A stretch of DNA of 64,000 nucleotides from Shewanella ulleungensis. GTDB lineage: Bacteria > Pseudomonadota > Gammaproteobacteria > Enterobacterales > Shewanellaceae. Within the stretch, counting starts at the first letter, position 1. Each line of letters starts with the position of its first letter. The stretch covers positions 744,001-808,000 of the forward strand of contig NZ_BMQW01000001.1 in the NCBI RefSeq assembly GCF_014648315.1, given 5' to 3'. Positions 34,132-43,313 of this stretch are shown in pieces. Position numbers and translations under genes: made by a program. The notes below the pieces were generated by a model. That model was not told the origin of the DNA. It searched no databases and was given only the letters and a program-made list of their open reading frames with translations.

Positions 34132-35982
34132 ATGAACTTCCCTTTAAAACAACCGTCTCAAATTGCATTAATTGTGTCACTCGCGTTAGGTCTTAGCGCC
34201 TGTAATGATACCCAAGCAACTGTTAGCACATCTGCAGCAAAAGTAGAAAAAATTGATAGTGCTGCAGCGATTGAGTTTATCAATCAAGCGGAGGCTGATT
34301 TAGCCAATTTAAACATTGAAGCAAATCGTGCAGAATGGATTTACTCAAATTTTATTACCGACGATACCGCAGCATTGTCTGCCGCTATGGGTGAAAAAGT
34401 TACTTCCACGTCGGTTCGTTATGCTACAGAAGCGGCCAAATATGCTCATGTTGAACTCGACGCTGTTAATGCTAGAAAACTTAACAGTCTTCGCAGTAGT
34501 TTAGTACTACCCGCACCATTAGACCCAGCTAAAAATGCTGAGCTGGCCAGTATCGTATCAGAACTTAATGGCTTATACGGTAAAGGGAAATATTGCTTTG
34601 CTGATGGTCGCTGCTTAACCCAGCCTGAGCTTTCAAATCTTATGGCTGAATCAAAAGATCCAGCTGTTTTACTCGAAGCATGGCAAGGTTGGCGCGAAAT
34701 AGCTAAACCAATGCGTCCGTTATTTGAACGCGAAGTCGAATTAGCCAATGAAGGCGCAAAAGATCTTGGGTATGCTGATTTATCTGAATTATGGCGTAGT
34801 CAGTACGACATGGAACCAGATGCGTTCTCTGCTGAGTTAGATCGCTTATGGGCTCAAATAAAACCATTATATGATTCGTTGCACTGTTATGTACGCGGGG
34901 AATTAAACGAACAATATGGTGATGAAGTCGCGCCTAAAACTGGCCCAATCCCTGCGCATTTACTGGGTAATATGTGGGCACAACAATGGGGTACCATTTA
35001 TAACAGTGTGGCGCCAGAAGATGCCGACCCAGGTTATAACGTAACTGAGTTACTGGCTCAAAATGGTTATGACGAAATTAAAATGGTTAAGCAAGCTGAA
35101 GGTTTCTTTACTTCTTTAGGGTTTGGCGCTTTACCCGACAGCTTCTGGACACGTTCGATGTTTGTGCAACCACAAGACCGTGACGTAGTGTGCCATGCGT
35201 CAGCTTGGGATTTAGATAATCTGGACGATATCCGAATCAAAATGTGTATCCAGAAAAATGCCGAAGACTTTACTGTCATCCACCATGAGTTAGGCCATAA
35301 CTTTTATCAACGCGCTTATAAAAACCAGCCGTTTATCTTTAAAAACTCTGCTAATGATGGGTTTCACGAAGCCATTGGCGATACCATTGCATTGTCTATT
35401 ACACCTAAGTATTTACAAAAAATTGGTTTATTAGACTCAGTCCCTGACGCTTCGAAAGACATTGGCTTATTATTAAAGCAAGCTTTGGATAAAGTTGCGT
35501 TTATGCCATTTGGTTTGATGATTGACCAATGGCGTTGGCAGGTATTTAACGGCACCATTAAACCTGAACAATACAACCAAGCTTGGTGGGATTTACGTGA
35601 AAAATACCAGGGTGTTAAAGCGCCTATCGCTCGCAGCGAAGCAGATTTTGACCCAGGAGCAAAATACCATGTTCCAGGTAATGTTCCGTACACGCGTTAC
35701 TTTTTAGCTCACGTATTACAGTTCCAATTCCATAAAGCTTTGTGTGATATTGCCGGCGATACAGGCCCCGTCCATCGTTGCAGTATTTATGGTAACGAAG
35801 CTGCTGGCGCTAAATTGAATGAAATGCTTGAAATGGGAGCGAGTCAACCCTGGCCAGAAGCGCTTAATGTTATAACTGGCACTAAGCAAATGGACGCAAA
35901 AGCAGTATTAGATTACTTTGCACCACTACAAGTATGGCTTGATGAGCAAAATACTGAAGCGAACCGTCAATGTGGCTGGTAA
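34132..35982 (+). CDS. M2-family (ACE-like) metallopeptidase lipoprotein
   Basis: Exported lipoprotein of 616 residues. Signal MNFPLKQPSQIALIVSLALG is followed by the lipobox LSAC. The rest is a peptidase family M2 domain, the family of angiotensin-converting enzyme. Zinc ligands are His385 and His389 in HHELGHN plus Glu413 in GFHEAIGDT, with Glu386 as catalytic base. It probably cuts dipeptides from peptide C-termini at the cell envelope. The open frame begins earlier, but the ATG at 34132 gives the signal peptide and has AAGGATG upstream. It is divergent from psrA. Confidence 0.93.
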   Translation: MNFPLKQPSQIALIVSLALGLSACNDTQATVSTSAAKVEKIDSAAAIEFINQAEADLANLNIEANRAEWIYSNFITDDTAALSAAMGEKVTSTSVRYATEAAKYAHVELDAVNARKLNSLRSSLVLPAPLDPAKNAELASIVSELNGLYGKGKYCFADGRCLTQPELSNLMAESKDPAVLLEAWQGWREIAKPMRPLFEREVELANEGAKDLGYADLSELWRSQYDMEPDAFSAELDRLWAQIKPLYDSLHCYVRGELNEQYGDEVAPKTGPIPAHLLGNMWAQQWGTIYNSVAPEDADPGYNVTELLAQNGYDEIKMVKQAEGFFTSLGFGALPDSFWTRSMFVQPQDRDVVCHASAWDLDNLDDIRIKMCIQKNAEDFTVIHHELGHNFYQRAYKNQPFIFKNSANDGFHEAIGDTIALSITPKYLQKIGLLDSVPDASKDIGLLLKQALDKVAFMPFGLMIDQWRWQVFNGTIKPEQYNQAWWDLREKYQGVKAPIARSEADFDPGAKYHVPGNVPYTRYFLAHVLQFQFHKALCDIAGDTGPVHRCSIYGNEAAGAKLNEMLEMGASQPWPEALNVITGTKQMDAKAVLDYFAPLQVWLDEQNTEANRQCGW

Positions 35983-36047
35983 CGCTCAGATAAACTTTGA
36001 TTTATCATATGGCTTAATCTTGTGTTTATGCAGAGATAAATGAATTT

Positions 36048-36076
36048 AAATGGCGCTGAATAAGCGCCATTTTTTT
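36048..36076 (+). terminator. Rho-independent terminator after the M2 peptidase
   Basis: AAATGGCGCT GAATA AGCGCCATTT stem with a T-run. The T-run touches the stop codon of the convergent smrA. Confidence 0.85.
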
Positions 36077-36677
36077 ATCGGAAACCACTGCCCTTTCGAT
36101 TAAGTTCGCTATTCTCAATCTTCTTTTGCTGAGATTTTTTTAGCATCACAAATACCGCACCTACTCCACCTTGATTGCGTGTAGCTGAATGATAAGCGGT
36201 AACCGGCTCTATTTGCTGTAACCAATGGCACACCGCTGATTTCATCAACGCTGGATAGGGTTTACTTTTATAACCCTTACCATGAATTATCAGCACATTG
36301 CGCTCACCACGCTCATAAGCACTCAACAAACAATTAATCATGCTGTCGCGTGCTTGGTTGAGCCGATATTCATGAAGATCTAACACTGTTTTAATCGGAT
36401 ATTTGCCCAATCTTAAATGTTTAAACACTTCATCTTGAATACCGTCAATCTTATAACTGACTATGTCATCTGGTTGTAGCGGCTGTATTAAATGTGGGTC
36501 AGTGGGTAATAACTGTAACAATTCATGTTGTTGTGCTGCCGCTCGCTTTGCAAGTTGAGCATCTGTTACACTTAATGGATTAAGCCATGTTTGCGCCGCA
36601 ATGCTTTGGCGCTCTGGTTTTAAGGGGGTAACGTCGGCCATTTCTTGTAAAAATAAATCATCTTCATTAAAAGACAT
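36075..36677 (-). CDS. smrA: Smr-domain protein SmrA
   Basis: Protein of 200 residues with an N-terminal helical region (1-85) and a C-terminal Smr domain (about 95-180). Domain signatures are LDLHEYR, IIHGKGYKS and RNQGGVGAVFVML. Smr domains nick DNA or RNA; the related SmrB acts on collided ribosomes, while SmrA-type (YdaL-like) proteins are less understood. The start follows AGGAGG at ideal spacing. It is convergent with the M2 peptidase. Target nucleic acid is not known. Confidence 0.9.
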   Translation of the reverse strand: MSFNEDDLFLQEMADVTPLKPERQSIAAQTWLNPLSVTDAQLAKRAAAQQHELLQLLPTDPHLIQPLQPDDIVSYKIDGIQDEVFKHLRLGKYPIKTVLDLHEYRLNQARDSMINCLLSAYERGERNVLIIHGKGYKSKPYPALMKSAVCHWLQQIEPVTAYHSATRNQGGVGAVFVMLKKSQQKKIENSELNRKGSGFR

Positions 36678-36808
36678 GGTTAACCTCCTACATACTTTGT
36701 AAAGATTATGCGCTTTGGCAAAATCGCTGAATAATTTATAGTTGTGCTCACGGTATAGCGTTGTGGGTTTCCTTTCCTATAAAAAGAATATCAAAAAGAG
36801 AATATGCA

Positions 36809-37414
36809 TTGAAAAAAATATTGTTACGTTTGAACACATCCATTTTAGCTTACTTTATCCTCACGGTGTGTTTGTGTATTTCTTCGCTTAATGCAGTTGC
36901 AGCTAAAGCCATTCCTCACAAAGCTCTCAATGCTAACTTTAGCCAATTAGTACAAGCATTTGAACATTTAGACCTCAACAGCATTGAGAAAATTTATACT
37001 GAAGATGCTGCCTACGTTTCTGAAACCCAAGAAAAAGGGATTATTCTGGGTAAACAGAATATCCTCAATTTATACACGCGCTTTTTTGATAAAATTAAGC
37101 GTAAGCAAGCTTCATTAGAAGTTGATTTCAGAGTACTGGTACGTCATGTCGACGAAAATAGCGCAACCGATGTAGGCTATTATTTAGTACGCTTTCATCC
37201 TGGGGCTGATTCTGGTGAACCTGTGAGTGAATTTGCGGGTAAATTTGTCACCGTATCGGCTAAAGACAATAGCGGGAAATGGTTAATAAGTGTGGACTCA
37301 AATACCCATGCTACAGCAAAACTTTATTATGATGCGAAGCCAGTACCTAATTTGTATTATGGGCGCCAATTTATCAGCGCTACTCCTACTGAGCAGAGTA
37401 CAACTGCAAAATGA
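36809..37414 (+). CDS. Exported NTF2/SnoaL-like protein
   Basis: Protein of about 202 residues with an N-terminal signal peptide ending near AVAAKA and a cystatin-like NTF2 fold (about 40-165), of the kind seen in DUF4440/SnoaL-like proteins (LVQAFEHLDLNSIEKIYTED, then WLISVDSNTHA). The start is not certain. No ATG fits; a TTG at 36809 gives the signal peptide and has AGAG nine bases upstream, while a GTG at 36761 would add 16 residues. Its stop overlaps the ATG of the next gene by four bases (ATGA), so both are translated together. Ligand and function unknown. Confidence 0.72.
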   Translation: MKKILLRLNTSILAYFILTVCLCISSLNAVAAKAIPHKALNANFSQLVQAFEHLDLNSIEKIYTEDAAYVSETQEKGIILGKQNILNLYTRFFDKIKRKQASLEVDFRVLVRHVDENSATDVGYYLVRFHPGADSGEPVSEFAGKFVTVSAKDNSGKWLISVDSNTHATAKLYYDAKPVPNLYYGRQFISATPTEQSTTAK

Positions 37415-37893
37415 CAATCAATATTTCACCTACAGACTTGTGCCCTTGCGGCAGTAAAACCTTGTATCAACAATGTTGTTTACCTTTGCATTGCGCTGAA
37501 AAAGTGGCTCAGTCGCCACAACAACTTATGCGCTCACGCTACTGTGCATTTGTTGTAGGCCAGTTTGACTATCTTATTGCGACACATCACCCAAATTATC
37601 GACAAGGTTTAACGGTTGAACAGCTAGCTCAAAGTAATACTCATTGGTTAGGATTAGAGTTACTGGCAACAGAACAGCGAGAAAATAATGGCGAAGTTAC
37701 ATTTAAAGCGTGGTATGTAGAAGATAAGCACATCGATGCAATCTACGAAAAATCATCATTTGTGTTAGTTGATGAGCAATGGCTTTACACCGAAGGAAAA
37801 CAAATGAGTACGCGATCGCCGGCAAGAAATGAACCCTGTATTTGCCACAGTGGCCGTAAATTTAAGCAGTGTTGTGCAAAGCTAACTCATTAA
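37411..37893 (+). CDS. ychJ: YchJ family SEC-C protein
   Basis: Protein of 160 residues of the YchJ family. SEC-C zinc motifs lie at both ends: CPCGSKTLYQQCC (11-23) and CICHSGRKFKQCC near the C-terminus, with an NTF2-like domain between. SEC-C motifs bind zinc and often dock on SecB or other proteins; YchJ itself has no settled function. Translation is coupled to the exported NTF2-like protein by a four-base overlap. The second SEC-C motif has His in place of Gly (CICHSG). Confidence 0.88.
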   Translation: MTINISPTDLCPCGSKTLYQQCCLPLHCAEKVAQSPQQLMRSRYCAFVVGQFDYLIATHHPNYRQGLTVEQLAQSNTHWLGLELLATEQRENNGEVTFKAWYVEDKHIDAIYEKSSFVLVDEQWLYTEGKQMSTRSPARNEPCICHSGRKFKQCCAKLTH

Positions 37894-37905
37894 TTTTTAC
37901 ACTGG

Positions 37906-40134
37906 CTACCTAGTGCTGTGTTTATCGATAAACTGCGCAAACTCGTTCACCCGTATCGCTGGGCTGTACAAATACCCTTGGGCATGATGACAAGCGCTTA
38001 ATGATAGAAACTCTTCCTGCTCTCTCGTTTCAACGCCTTCTGCTGTTAATGAAATATTCAACGCTTTTGCCATAGCAATTATCGCACTGACAATCTCACG
38101 GCTTTCTCGGCTAGACGAAATGTCCATAATAAATGAACGATCAATTTTGAGTTTCGATATTGGGAACTGTTTCAAATACTTCATGGAACTGTAACCCGTA
38201 CCAAAATCATCAATCGCTAAGCCTACACCTAATTCAGCTAATTCATGGCATAAGTTAATCGCATATCGAATATCACCCATTAACTCAGTTTCAGTGATCT
38301 CTAAAATTAATGTTTTGGGTTTTATACGATAACGCGTCACTAATCGCCACACTTGCTCATACAAATTACCGCTAAAAAACTGTCTTGCGGCCACGTTAAC
38401 GTGCATCGCAATATCAACATTTTTATGTTGCCATAAGTTGAGCTGTTTACAGGCAGTTTCTAACACCCATTCCCCGATAGGATTTATCATTCCGCTTTGC
38501 TCGGCAATGTCGATGAACGATCCTGGGTACAACACGCCTTTTTTAGGGTGATGCCAACGAATTAACGCTTCAGCACCAATATATTGATTAGTTTGTAAAT
38601 CCATTAATGGCTGATAATAAAGTTCAAACTCACGGCCTTTAATTGCATGTTGTAAATCCCGCTCGATTTCAGCATTGCTGGTAAATGCATCTAACAAATC
38701 AGCATTAAAAAACTGGTAATGCATCTCCGACTTACTCTTAGCATATTGCAAAGTAATGTCAGCACAAGATAGTGGTGAAAACATCCCTGCCACGGACTTG
38801 ATATCAACTACCGCAATAGCAGGTTTAGGGCTCACTTTTTCACGTAAAATAATCGCGGGTGCAACTAAACTTAAATAAAGCCGTTTCACCATTTGCTCTT
38901 GTTCAGCAAAAAAATCGTCTGCATTTGCAGAATTGATGGGTAACAAAATAGCGTATTCATCACTGCCAACACGGGCAACATCAATGGCATTTGCAGATAA
39001 CGAAAAATGCTTTAACCGGCGGGCAACTTCAATCAATAATGCATCGCCTTGATCATGACCATGTGTATCATTAAAACGTTTAAAGCCCATTAAATCGACA
39101 AGTATCAATGTGCCATCGATTGCGCGATCCAGTTGCTGCGTAAAATAGCTACGATTATGCAAACCGGTCAAACTACAATGCCAGGCAAGGTGTTCTAATT
39201 CCGCTTTATGCAAGTATTCGCTTGAATTGTCATAGCTCGATACCAGCGCGTAATGTTTACCTAATTCAGTAACAAAAGGCGTGATGTGGTAATTTAGCCA
39301 ATACTCGCTCTCATCTGTACGACTCAGCTTGATATTGCCTTTAACGATTTCTTTGTTATGAAGTTTGTTTACAATGACATCTAAAAGTTGAGGGTTAGAG
39401 CGGAAAATATCGAGATTTAATGCACTTTGGTGTTCAATCGTCTCTCTGGCAAGGCCAGTCATTTTTTCATGGGCACCGTTAACGTATTCAACAATTTTAC
39501 TGTCAGTATTGACTAACATCACCACATGTTCTGACTGTTCTGTAGCATTTCGCAGTAAATAGATTTGCTCGTTACTGTCGTAGGTGTAGCGCGTGGCCAA
39601 CGTCAGTGCTAATTGATCGGCACATTGCACTGCAAACTGAATATCAGCTTTTAGCCACTTATGGGCTTGGCAGTGTTCTATTGATAATACACCTTCAATG
39701 TGACCATTTATGCGAATTGCAATATCAATGCTGGTGTTAATGTTGTGATGTTCATAATAGCTCGCAAACTGCTGAATAAGATTTTTTTGGTGAACGTCAC
39801 TAGACAATATAAAGCGGTGTAAACGAAGCTCTGTAAAAAATTGCGGTTCAATTATTGAAGTTTGGCGCAAAGACGCATTGTGACTTAATGGATCTGCAAT
39901 GTTGCTTGCGACTAAATTGTGGGCACAAACATAGAACCCATCAGAGTTTGTTGCGTCAATAGTATGAGTGTCATCGATGCTATTGGTTAGCAACCACACA
40001 GAGACAAAGGATGCGTCGAAATACTCTCTTAAGAGTTGGCAAACCATCTCAGAGGTTTCTGAAAAATTACCTTGCTGTTTTGCACTGGAATTTACAATTA
40101 ATTCCAATAAGTGCTGTTGCTCTTTACGATTCAT
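37906..40134 (-). CDS. GAF-PAS-GGDEF-EAL cyclic-di-GMP protein
   Basis: Cytosolic signalling protein of 742 residues. Domains in order: GAF (about 15-185), PAS (about 200-310), GGDEF (about 320-480) and EAL (about 490-735). The GGDEF signature is degenerate (ARVGSDEYAILL). The EAL domain keeps EALIRWHHP, DDFGTGYSSMKYLKQ and TAEGVETREQ, so it should be an active c-di-GMP phosphodiesterase, with the GGDEF part perhaps sensing GTP. No transmembrane segment is seen. The ribosome binding site is weak. It is convergent with the YchJ-like gene and stands alone. Confidence 0.93.
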   Translation of the reverse strand: MNRKEQQHLLELIVNSSAKQQGNFSETSEMVCQLLREYFDASFVSVWLLTNSIDDTHTIDATNSDGFYVCAHNLVASNIADPLSHNASLRQTSIIEPQFFTELRLHRFILSSDVHQKNLIQQFASYYEHHNINTSIDIAIRINGHIEGVLSIEHCQAHKWLKADIQFAVQCADQLALTLATRYTYDSNEQIYLLRNATEQSEHVVMLVNTDSKIVEYVNGAHEKMTGLARETIEHQSALNLDIFRSNPQLLDVIVNKLHNKEIVKGNIKLSRTDESEYWLNYHITPFVTELGKHYALVSSYDNSSEYLHKAELEHLAWHCSLTGLHNRSYFTQQLDRAIDGTLILVDLMGFKRFNDTHGHDQGDALLIEVARRLKHFSLSANAIDVARVGSDEYAILLPINSANADDFFAEQEQMVKRLYLSLVAPAIILREKVSPKPAIAVVDIKSVAGMFSPLSCADITLQYAKSKSEMHYQFFNADLLDAFTSNAEIERDLQHAIKGREFELYYQPLMDLQTNQYIGAEALIRWHHPKKGVLYPGSFIDIAEQSGMINPIGEWVLETACKQLNLWQHKNVDIAMHVNVAARQFFSGNLYEQVWRLVTRYRIKPKTLILEITETELMGDIRYAINLCHELAELGVGLAIDDFGTGYSSMKYLKQFPISKLKIDRSFIMDISSSRESREIVSAIIAMAKALNISLTAEGVETREQEEFLSLSACHHAQGYLYSPAIRVNEFAQFIDKHSTR

Positions 40135-40484
40135 TTACATCCCGAAACACAACTACATTACTCAAATTTGCTGGTTTATAATCATTGACATTGAAAGATG
40201 ATTTTTATTATTACGCATTGAAGCGCCAGTCATTAATCAGAGTACGACTTGGGAGCGATATCCGCTTGTAAGGTACAACATAGCAGTAATAAAGCATTTG
40301 CTACTATACCTTTTATTAATGCCGCAAGATTACACTTTTAACCGACTAACAGCAATCATTTAGTCGGTACTTGTTACGATAAATGTGACGCATCATAAAG
40401 CGACTAAGCTATTGATTTAATGAAAATCTACAGTAAAGACTAAACACGCCACGCATTATTTATTATTTGTAATCAACGCATCTT
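40135..40484. other. Intergenic; one inverted repeat
   Basis: About 350 bp with no credible gene. It contains a 9-bp inverted repeat ACCGACTAA / TTAGTCGGT at 40341-40368 without a T-run, which might be a weak terminator or a regulatory stem. Confidence 0.45.
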
Positions 40485-40775
40485 CTACAGTGAGTTTTCG
40501 AGTTGAAAAATCATTTTTTCAACGCTAAACGCGAAATTCAATGTCAATTCACACTGGTTGACCAACTGTTTAATTTCAGCTTTGGTCTCTGGAAAACGTT
40601 GCAAAGCGATTTGTTCGAGTGCATTTGCTTTTGTTAGTGCATCTTCACCATTAAAGGTTAGCTGCAATAGCGTGTCATCTGCCTCCACAACCGCACCAAT
40701 ATCAACGAAGCTTCCACAATCGGCACAACTATCATTCACATTACCAGGTTGTTGCTGTTTAATTTGCTTAATCAT
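40485..40775 (-). CDS. YfcZ/YiiS family protein (DUF406)
   Basis: Protein of 96 residues resembling the YfcZ/YiiS (DUF406) family. SCADCGSFVDIGAVVEADD corresponds to the Cys-containing N-terminus of the family, and LNFAFSVEKMIFQLENSL to its C-terminal signature. The family is small, cytosolic and of unknown function. GAGG seven bases upstream supports the start. The gene appears monocistronic. Confidence 0.8.
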   Translation of the reverse strand: MIKQIKQQQPGNVNDSCADCGSFVDIGAVVEADDTLLQLTFNGEDALTKANALEQIALQRFPETKAEIKQLVNQCELTLNFAFSVEKMIFQLENSL

Positions 40776-40911
40776 GTCATTACCTCTAGATCACCTTGTT
40801 AGTGTTAATATCCTAACGCAAAGATCAGGGTGATTTATTTGCCAAGCTCACAAATAGCATATTAAGCAGCGCTAGTATGCCTGTTTGTATACACTATGTT
40901 GCCCGCCACTT

Positions 40912-41406
40912 TTAAGCATACTGAAGCGCCATGGTTTGACTTATTTTCCGCTGGGTAGCTAGCTGGTCAATAAAATGCATATCTTCAATAACATCATGTT
41001 GCTGGTATAAATTAATCGCTTTGCGTTTTGTGAGTTCATCACAATTACTCAGCACTTCAACCATAGCGTCAGATTGTGAGCCACGAATAACCAGAGCTTC
41101 AGGAGTTAAGGCCTGTTGCAATTGAAATTGACGAGCCCCCTGCTGAAAAAGTGGGGCATTATCGGTAACAAAAATATCGCTCGAAACATCATCAATTAAT
41201 CGTTCTGCAGGTGGTAGCGAGAATTGTTTGCGCAATTTTTGTTCTACATTAAGATCGACGTCTAACTGAAATTGCGCCATATCGCGAGCATCTGCCGATA
41301 ACATAGCCAATAGTAAGCCGAATTCTCCACGACGATTATGTTCAACCGCCCCGTTTAATCTGCTGCCTATTTGTAACTCATTGACTAATGTTGACTCAAT
41401 TTGCAT
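40912..41406 (-). CDS. VC2046/SO_2500-like conserved protein
   Basis: Protein of 164 residues, soluble and largely helical, with no cysteine cluster or membrane segment. The pattern ESTLVNELQIGSRLNGAVE, NRRGEFGLLLAMLSADARD and a His-rich C-terminal helix recall the VC2046/SO_2500 family of gammaproteobacterial proteins, which has no established function. AAGG is 13 bases from the ATG, a long spacing, so the start is only probable. It precedes the tRNA-Tyr cluster on the opposite strand. Confidence 0.72.
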   Translation of the reverse strand: MQIESTLVNELQIGSRLNGAVEHNRRGEFGLLLAMLSADARDMAQFQLDVDLNVEQKLRKQFSLPPAERLIDDVSSDIFVTDNAPLFQQGARQFQLQQALTPEALVIRGSQSDAMVEVLSNCDELTKRKAINLYQQHDVIEDMHFIDQLATQRKISQTMALQYA

Positions 41407-41487
41407 ATAAAAACATCACTACCTTTGCTCGATGTAATTTTATCGACCAAATAAATCAAAACTTTAAGATTTTTTTCATTTTTAGGC

Positions 41488-41516
41488 TTTACATACAATG
41501 GGTTTGTGAATACTAT
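41488..41516 (+). promoter_or_regulatory. Sigma70 promoter of the tRNA-Tyr cluster
   Basis: TTTACA and TACTAT separated by exactly 17 bases, followed by GGCGGCCGC. The GC-rich discriminator is typical of stable-RNA promoters under stringent control. The first tRNA begins 15 bases after the -10 element. Confidence 0.75.
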
Positions 41517-41531
41517 GGCGGCCGCAATTGA

Positions 41532-41616
41532 GGAGGGGTTCCCGAGTGGCCAAAGGGATCAGACTGTAAATCTGACGGCTCAGCCTTCGAAGGTTCGAAT
41601 CCTTCTCCCTCCACCA
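41532..41616 (+). tRNA. tRNA-Tyr (GTA), copy 1
   Basis: Class II tRNA of 85 bases. The acceptor GGAGGGG pairs with TCCCTCC, the anticodon stem TCAGA / TCTGA surrounds CTGTAAA with anticodon GTA (41566-41568), the variable arm is long, GGTTCGAATCC forms the T arm, and CCA is encoded. Confidence 0.97.
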
Positions 41617-41712
41617 TTTGCGTCGTTGTGTGATGTACCGTTTTAGCGATTTCGATTGCTAAAACAAAAGCGTTAAAGTGTAAAAAGAAAGTAAGTTATA
41701 AAGAAAACTTGT

Positions 41713-41797
41713 GGAGGGGTTCCCGAGTGGCCAAAGGGATCAGACTGTAAATCTGACGGCTCAGCCTTCGAAGGTTCGAATCCTTCTCCCTCCACCA
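41713..41797 (+). tRNA. tRNA-Tyr (GTA), copy 2
   Basis: Identical by eye to copy 1 over all 85 bases, including the encoded CCA. It lies 96 bases downstream. Confidence 0.97.
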
Positions 41798-41825
41798 TCT
41801 TTTCTTTGTTATCTTCTTTCGCAGT

Positions 41826-41910
41826 GGAGGGGTTCCCGAGTGGCCAAAGGGATCAGACTGTAAATCTGACGGCTCAGCCTTCGAAGGTTCGAATCCTTCT
41901 CCCTCCACCA
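41826..41910 (+). tRNA. tRNA-Tyr (GTA), copy 3
   Basis: Third copy, identical by eye, only 28 bases after copy 2. No obvious terminator follows. Confidence 0.97.
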
Positions 41911-42180
41911 TTTTACATTCTGTTTTTCAATTGTCTTACCTGCTTGAGTCCCACATTACTTGCTTAAAAATCCAGTTGTTATTGCTGATTTAATTCTTTG
42001 TTAGTCTATTTCATCTCGCTTATCTATTCTCTATATTCACAATAATGCATAGCCATGTTGCTGTTTTTTTCTTGATAAAACATACCTATATAAAGAACTC
42101 ATTCTGTTTGTCATAAACACTACTTTTAACTTTTTATTTTCGTTATTATATATTCCCATTTGGAATAACGAGTTTGTCGA
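41911..42180 (+). promoter_or_regulatory. Intergenic with TATTCC/GGAATA palindrome
   Basis: AT-rich gap of 270 bp between the last tRNA and the PLP enzyme gene. TATTCC CATTT GGAATA at 42151-42167 lies 14 bp before the ATG, where a repressor could act. No known regulator can be named from this. Confidence 0.4.
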
Positions 42181-43242
42181 ATGCCAACTACTTGGGTCAA
42201 TCAGGCCATCGCTAAAATCGAAGCGGATTACCAACGCTCTGCTGATACACATTTAATTAAATTAGACTTGCCACAGATTGAAGGCATAGACATCTATCTA
42301 AAAGATGAAAGTACCCACCCAACAGGCAGTTTAAAGCATCGTTTAGCCCGTTCTTTGTTTTTATATGCACTGTGTAATGGTTGGATTAAGCAAGGCACGC
42401 CGATTATTGAGTCATCCTCAGGCAGTACTGCAGTATCAGAAGCCTATTTTGCTCGCTTATTAGGCCTCCCCTTTATTGCCGTTATGCCAAAAACCACTGC
42501 AAAAAAGAAAATACAACAAATTGAGTTTTATGGTGGTCAATGTCACTTTGTTGATAATGGCAGCCAAATGTATGCAGAGTCAGAACGTCTTGCAAGTGAA
42601 CTAAATGGGCATTACATGGACCAATTTACTTATGCAGAGCGGGCTACAGACTGGCGCGGAAATAACAATATTGCCGACTCTATTTTCAATCAAATGGAAA
42701 AAGAGCCACACCCAATTCCAAACTGGATTGTGATGAGTCCAGGCACTGGCGGCACCAGCGCAACTATTGGCAGGTATATACGTTATCAACAACAAGCAAC
42801 ACAATTATGTGTTGTTGACCCAGAGAACTCCGTTTTTTACGATTATTTTCACAGTGGTGATGCCAGTATTGTCAGTGACAAAAACAGTAAAATAGAAGGG
42901 ATTGGCAGACCAAGGGTTGAACCCTCATTTATTGCAGGCGTTGTCGACAATATGTTGCAAATTCCTGATGCAGCATCTGTTGCCACCATTTTATGGTTAG
43001 AACAATTGATTGGCCGCAAAACTGGCGCATCGACTGGGACTAACTTGTATGGGGCATTATTATTAGCAACTCAAATGCGTCAGGATGGAAAAACAGGTTC
43101 TATTGTGACCTTAATTTGTGATGCTGGAGAGCGTTATTTAGACACCTATTACAACCCACAATGGATTGAGGCACACATTGGCTGCTTTGAGCATTACCGA
43201 CAAAAACTGCAACATTTTGATGAGAATGGTTTATTGCTGTAA
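42181..43242 (+). CDS. Cysteine synthase/desulfhydrase-like PLP enzyme
   Basis: Fold-type II PLP enzyme of 353 residues. The Schiff-base Lys is in [13 protein letters not shown], where most cysteine synthases have [17 protein letters not shown] (about 79-90) and [12 protein letters not shown] are the cofactor loops. The SLKHR motif and length resemble the Cds1 group, which breaks L-cysteine to sulfide, pyruvate and ammonia; cysteine synthase activity is the alternative. No strong ribosome binding site is visible. A palindrome just upstream may be an operator. Specificity is inference. Confidence 0.82.
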   Translation: MPTTWVNQAIAKIEADYQRSADTHLIKLDLPQIEGIDIYLKDESTHPTGSLKHRLARSLFLYALCNGWIKQGTPIIESSSGSTAVSEAYFARLLGLPFIAVMPKTTAKKKIQQIEFYGGQCHFVDNGSQMYAESERLASELNGHYMDQFTYAERATDWRGNNNIADSIFNQMEKEPHPIPNWIVMSPGTGGTSATIGRYIRYQQQATQLCVVDPENSVFYDYFHSGDASIVSDKNSKIEGIGRPRVEPSFIAGVVDNMLQIPDAASVATILWLEQLIGRKTGASTGTNLYGALLLATQMRQDGKTGSIVTLICDAGERYLDTYYNPQWIEAHIGCFEHYRQKLQHFDENGLLL

Positions 43243-43260
43243 TTTTCGATAGTATAAATA

Positions 43261-43293
43261 CAATAATGCCGCAGTTAATTTGCGGCATTATTG
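43261..43293. terminator. Strong inverted repeat between convergent genes
   Basis: Perfect 13-bp stem CAATAATGCCGCA / TGCGGCATTATTG with a 7-base loop between the PLP enzyme gene and queE. There is only a weak T-tract on each side, so it is a probable bidirectional terminator. Confidence 0.65.
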
Positions 43294-43313
43294 TATCAAT
43301 TGATTAAATGAAC

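Noticed and set aside
41696-41911. Minus-strand frame reading EGEGFEPSKAEPSDLQSD twice
   Set aside because: It is the complement of tRNA-Tyr copies 2 and 3, a well-known annotation artefact; the tRNA genes explain it fully.
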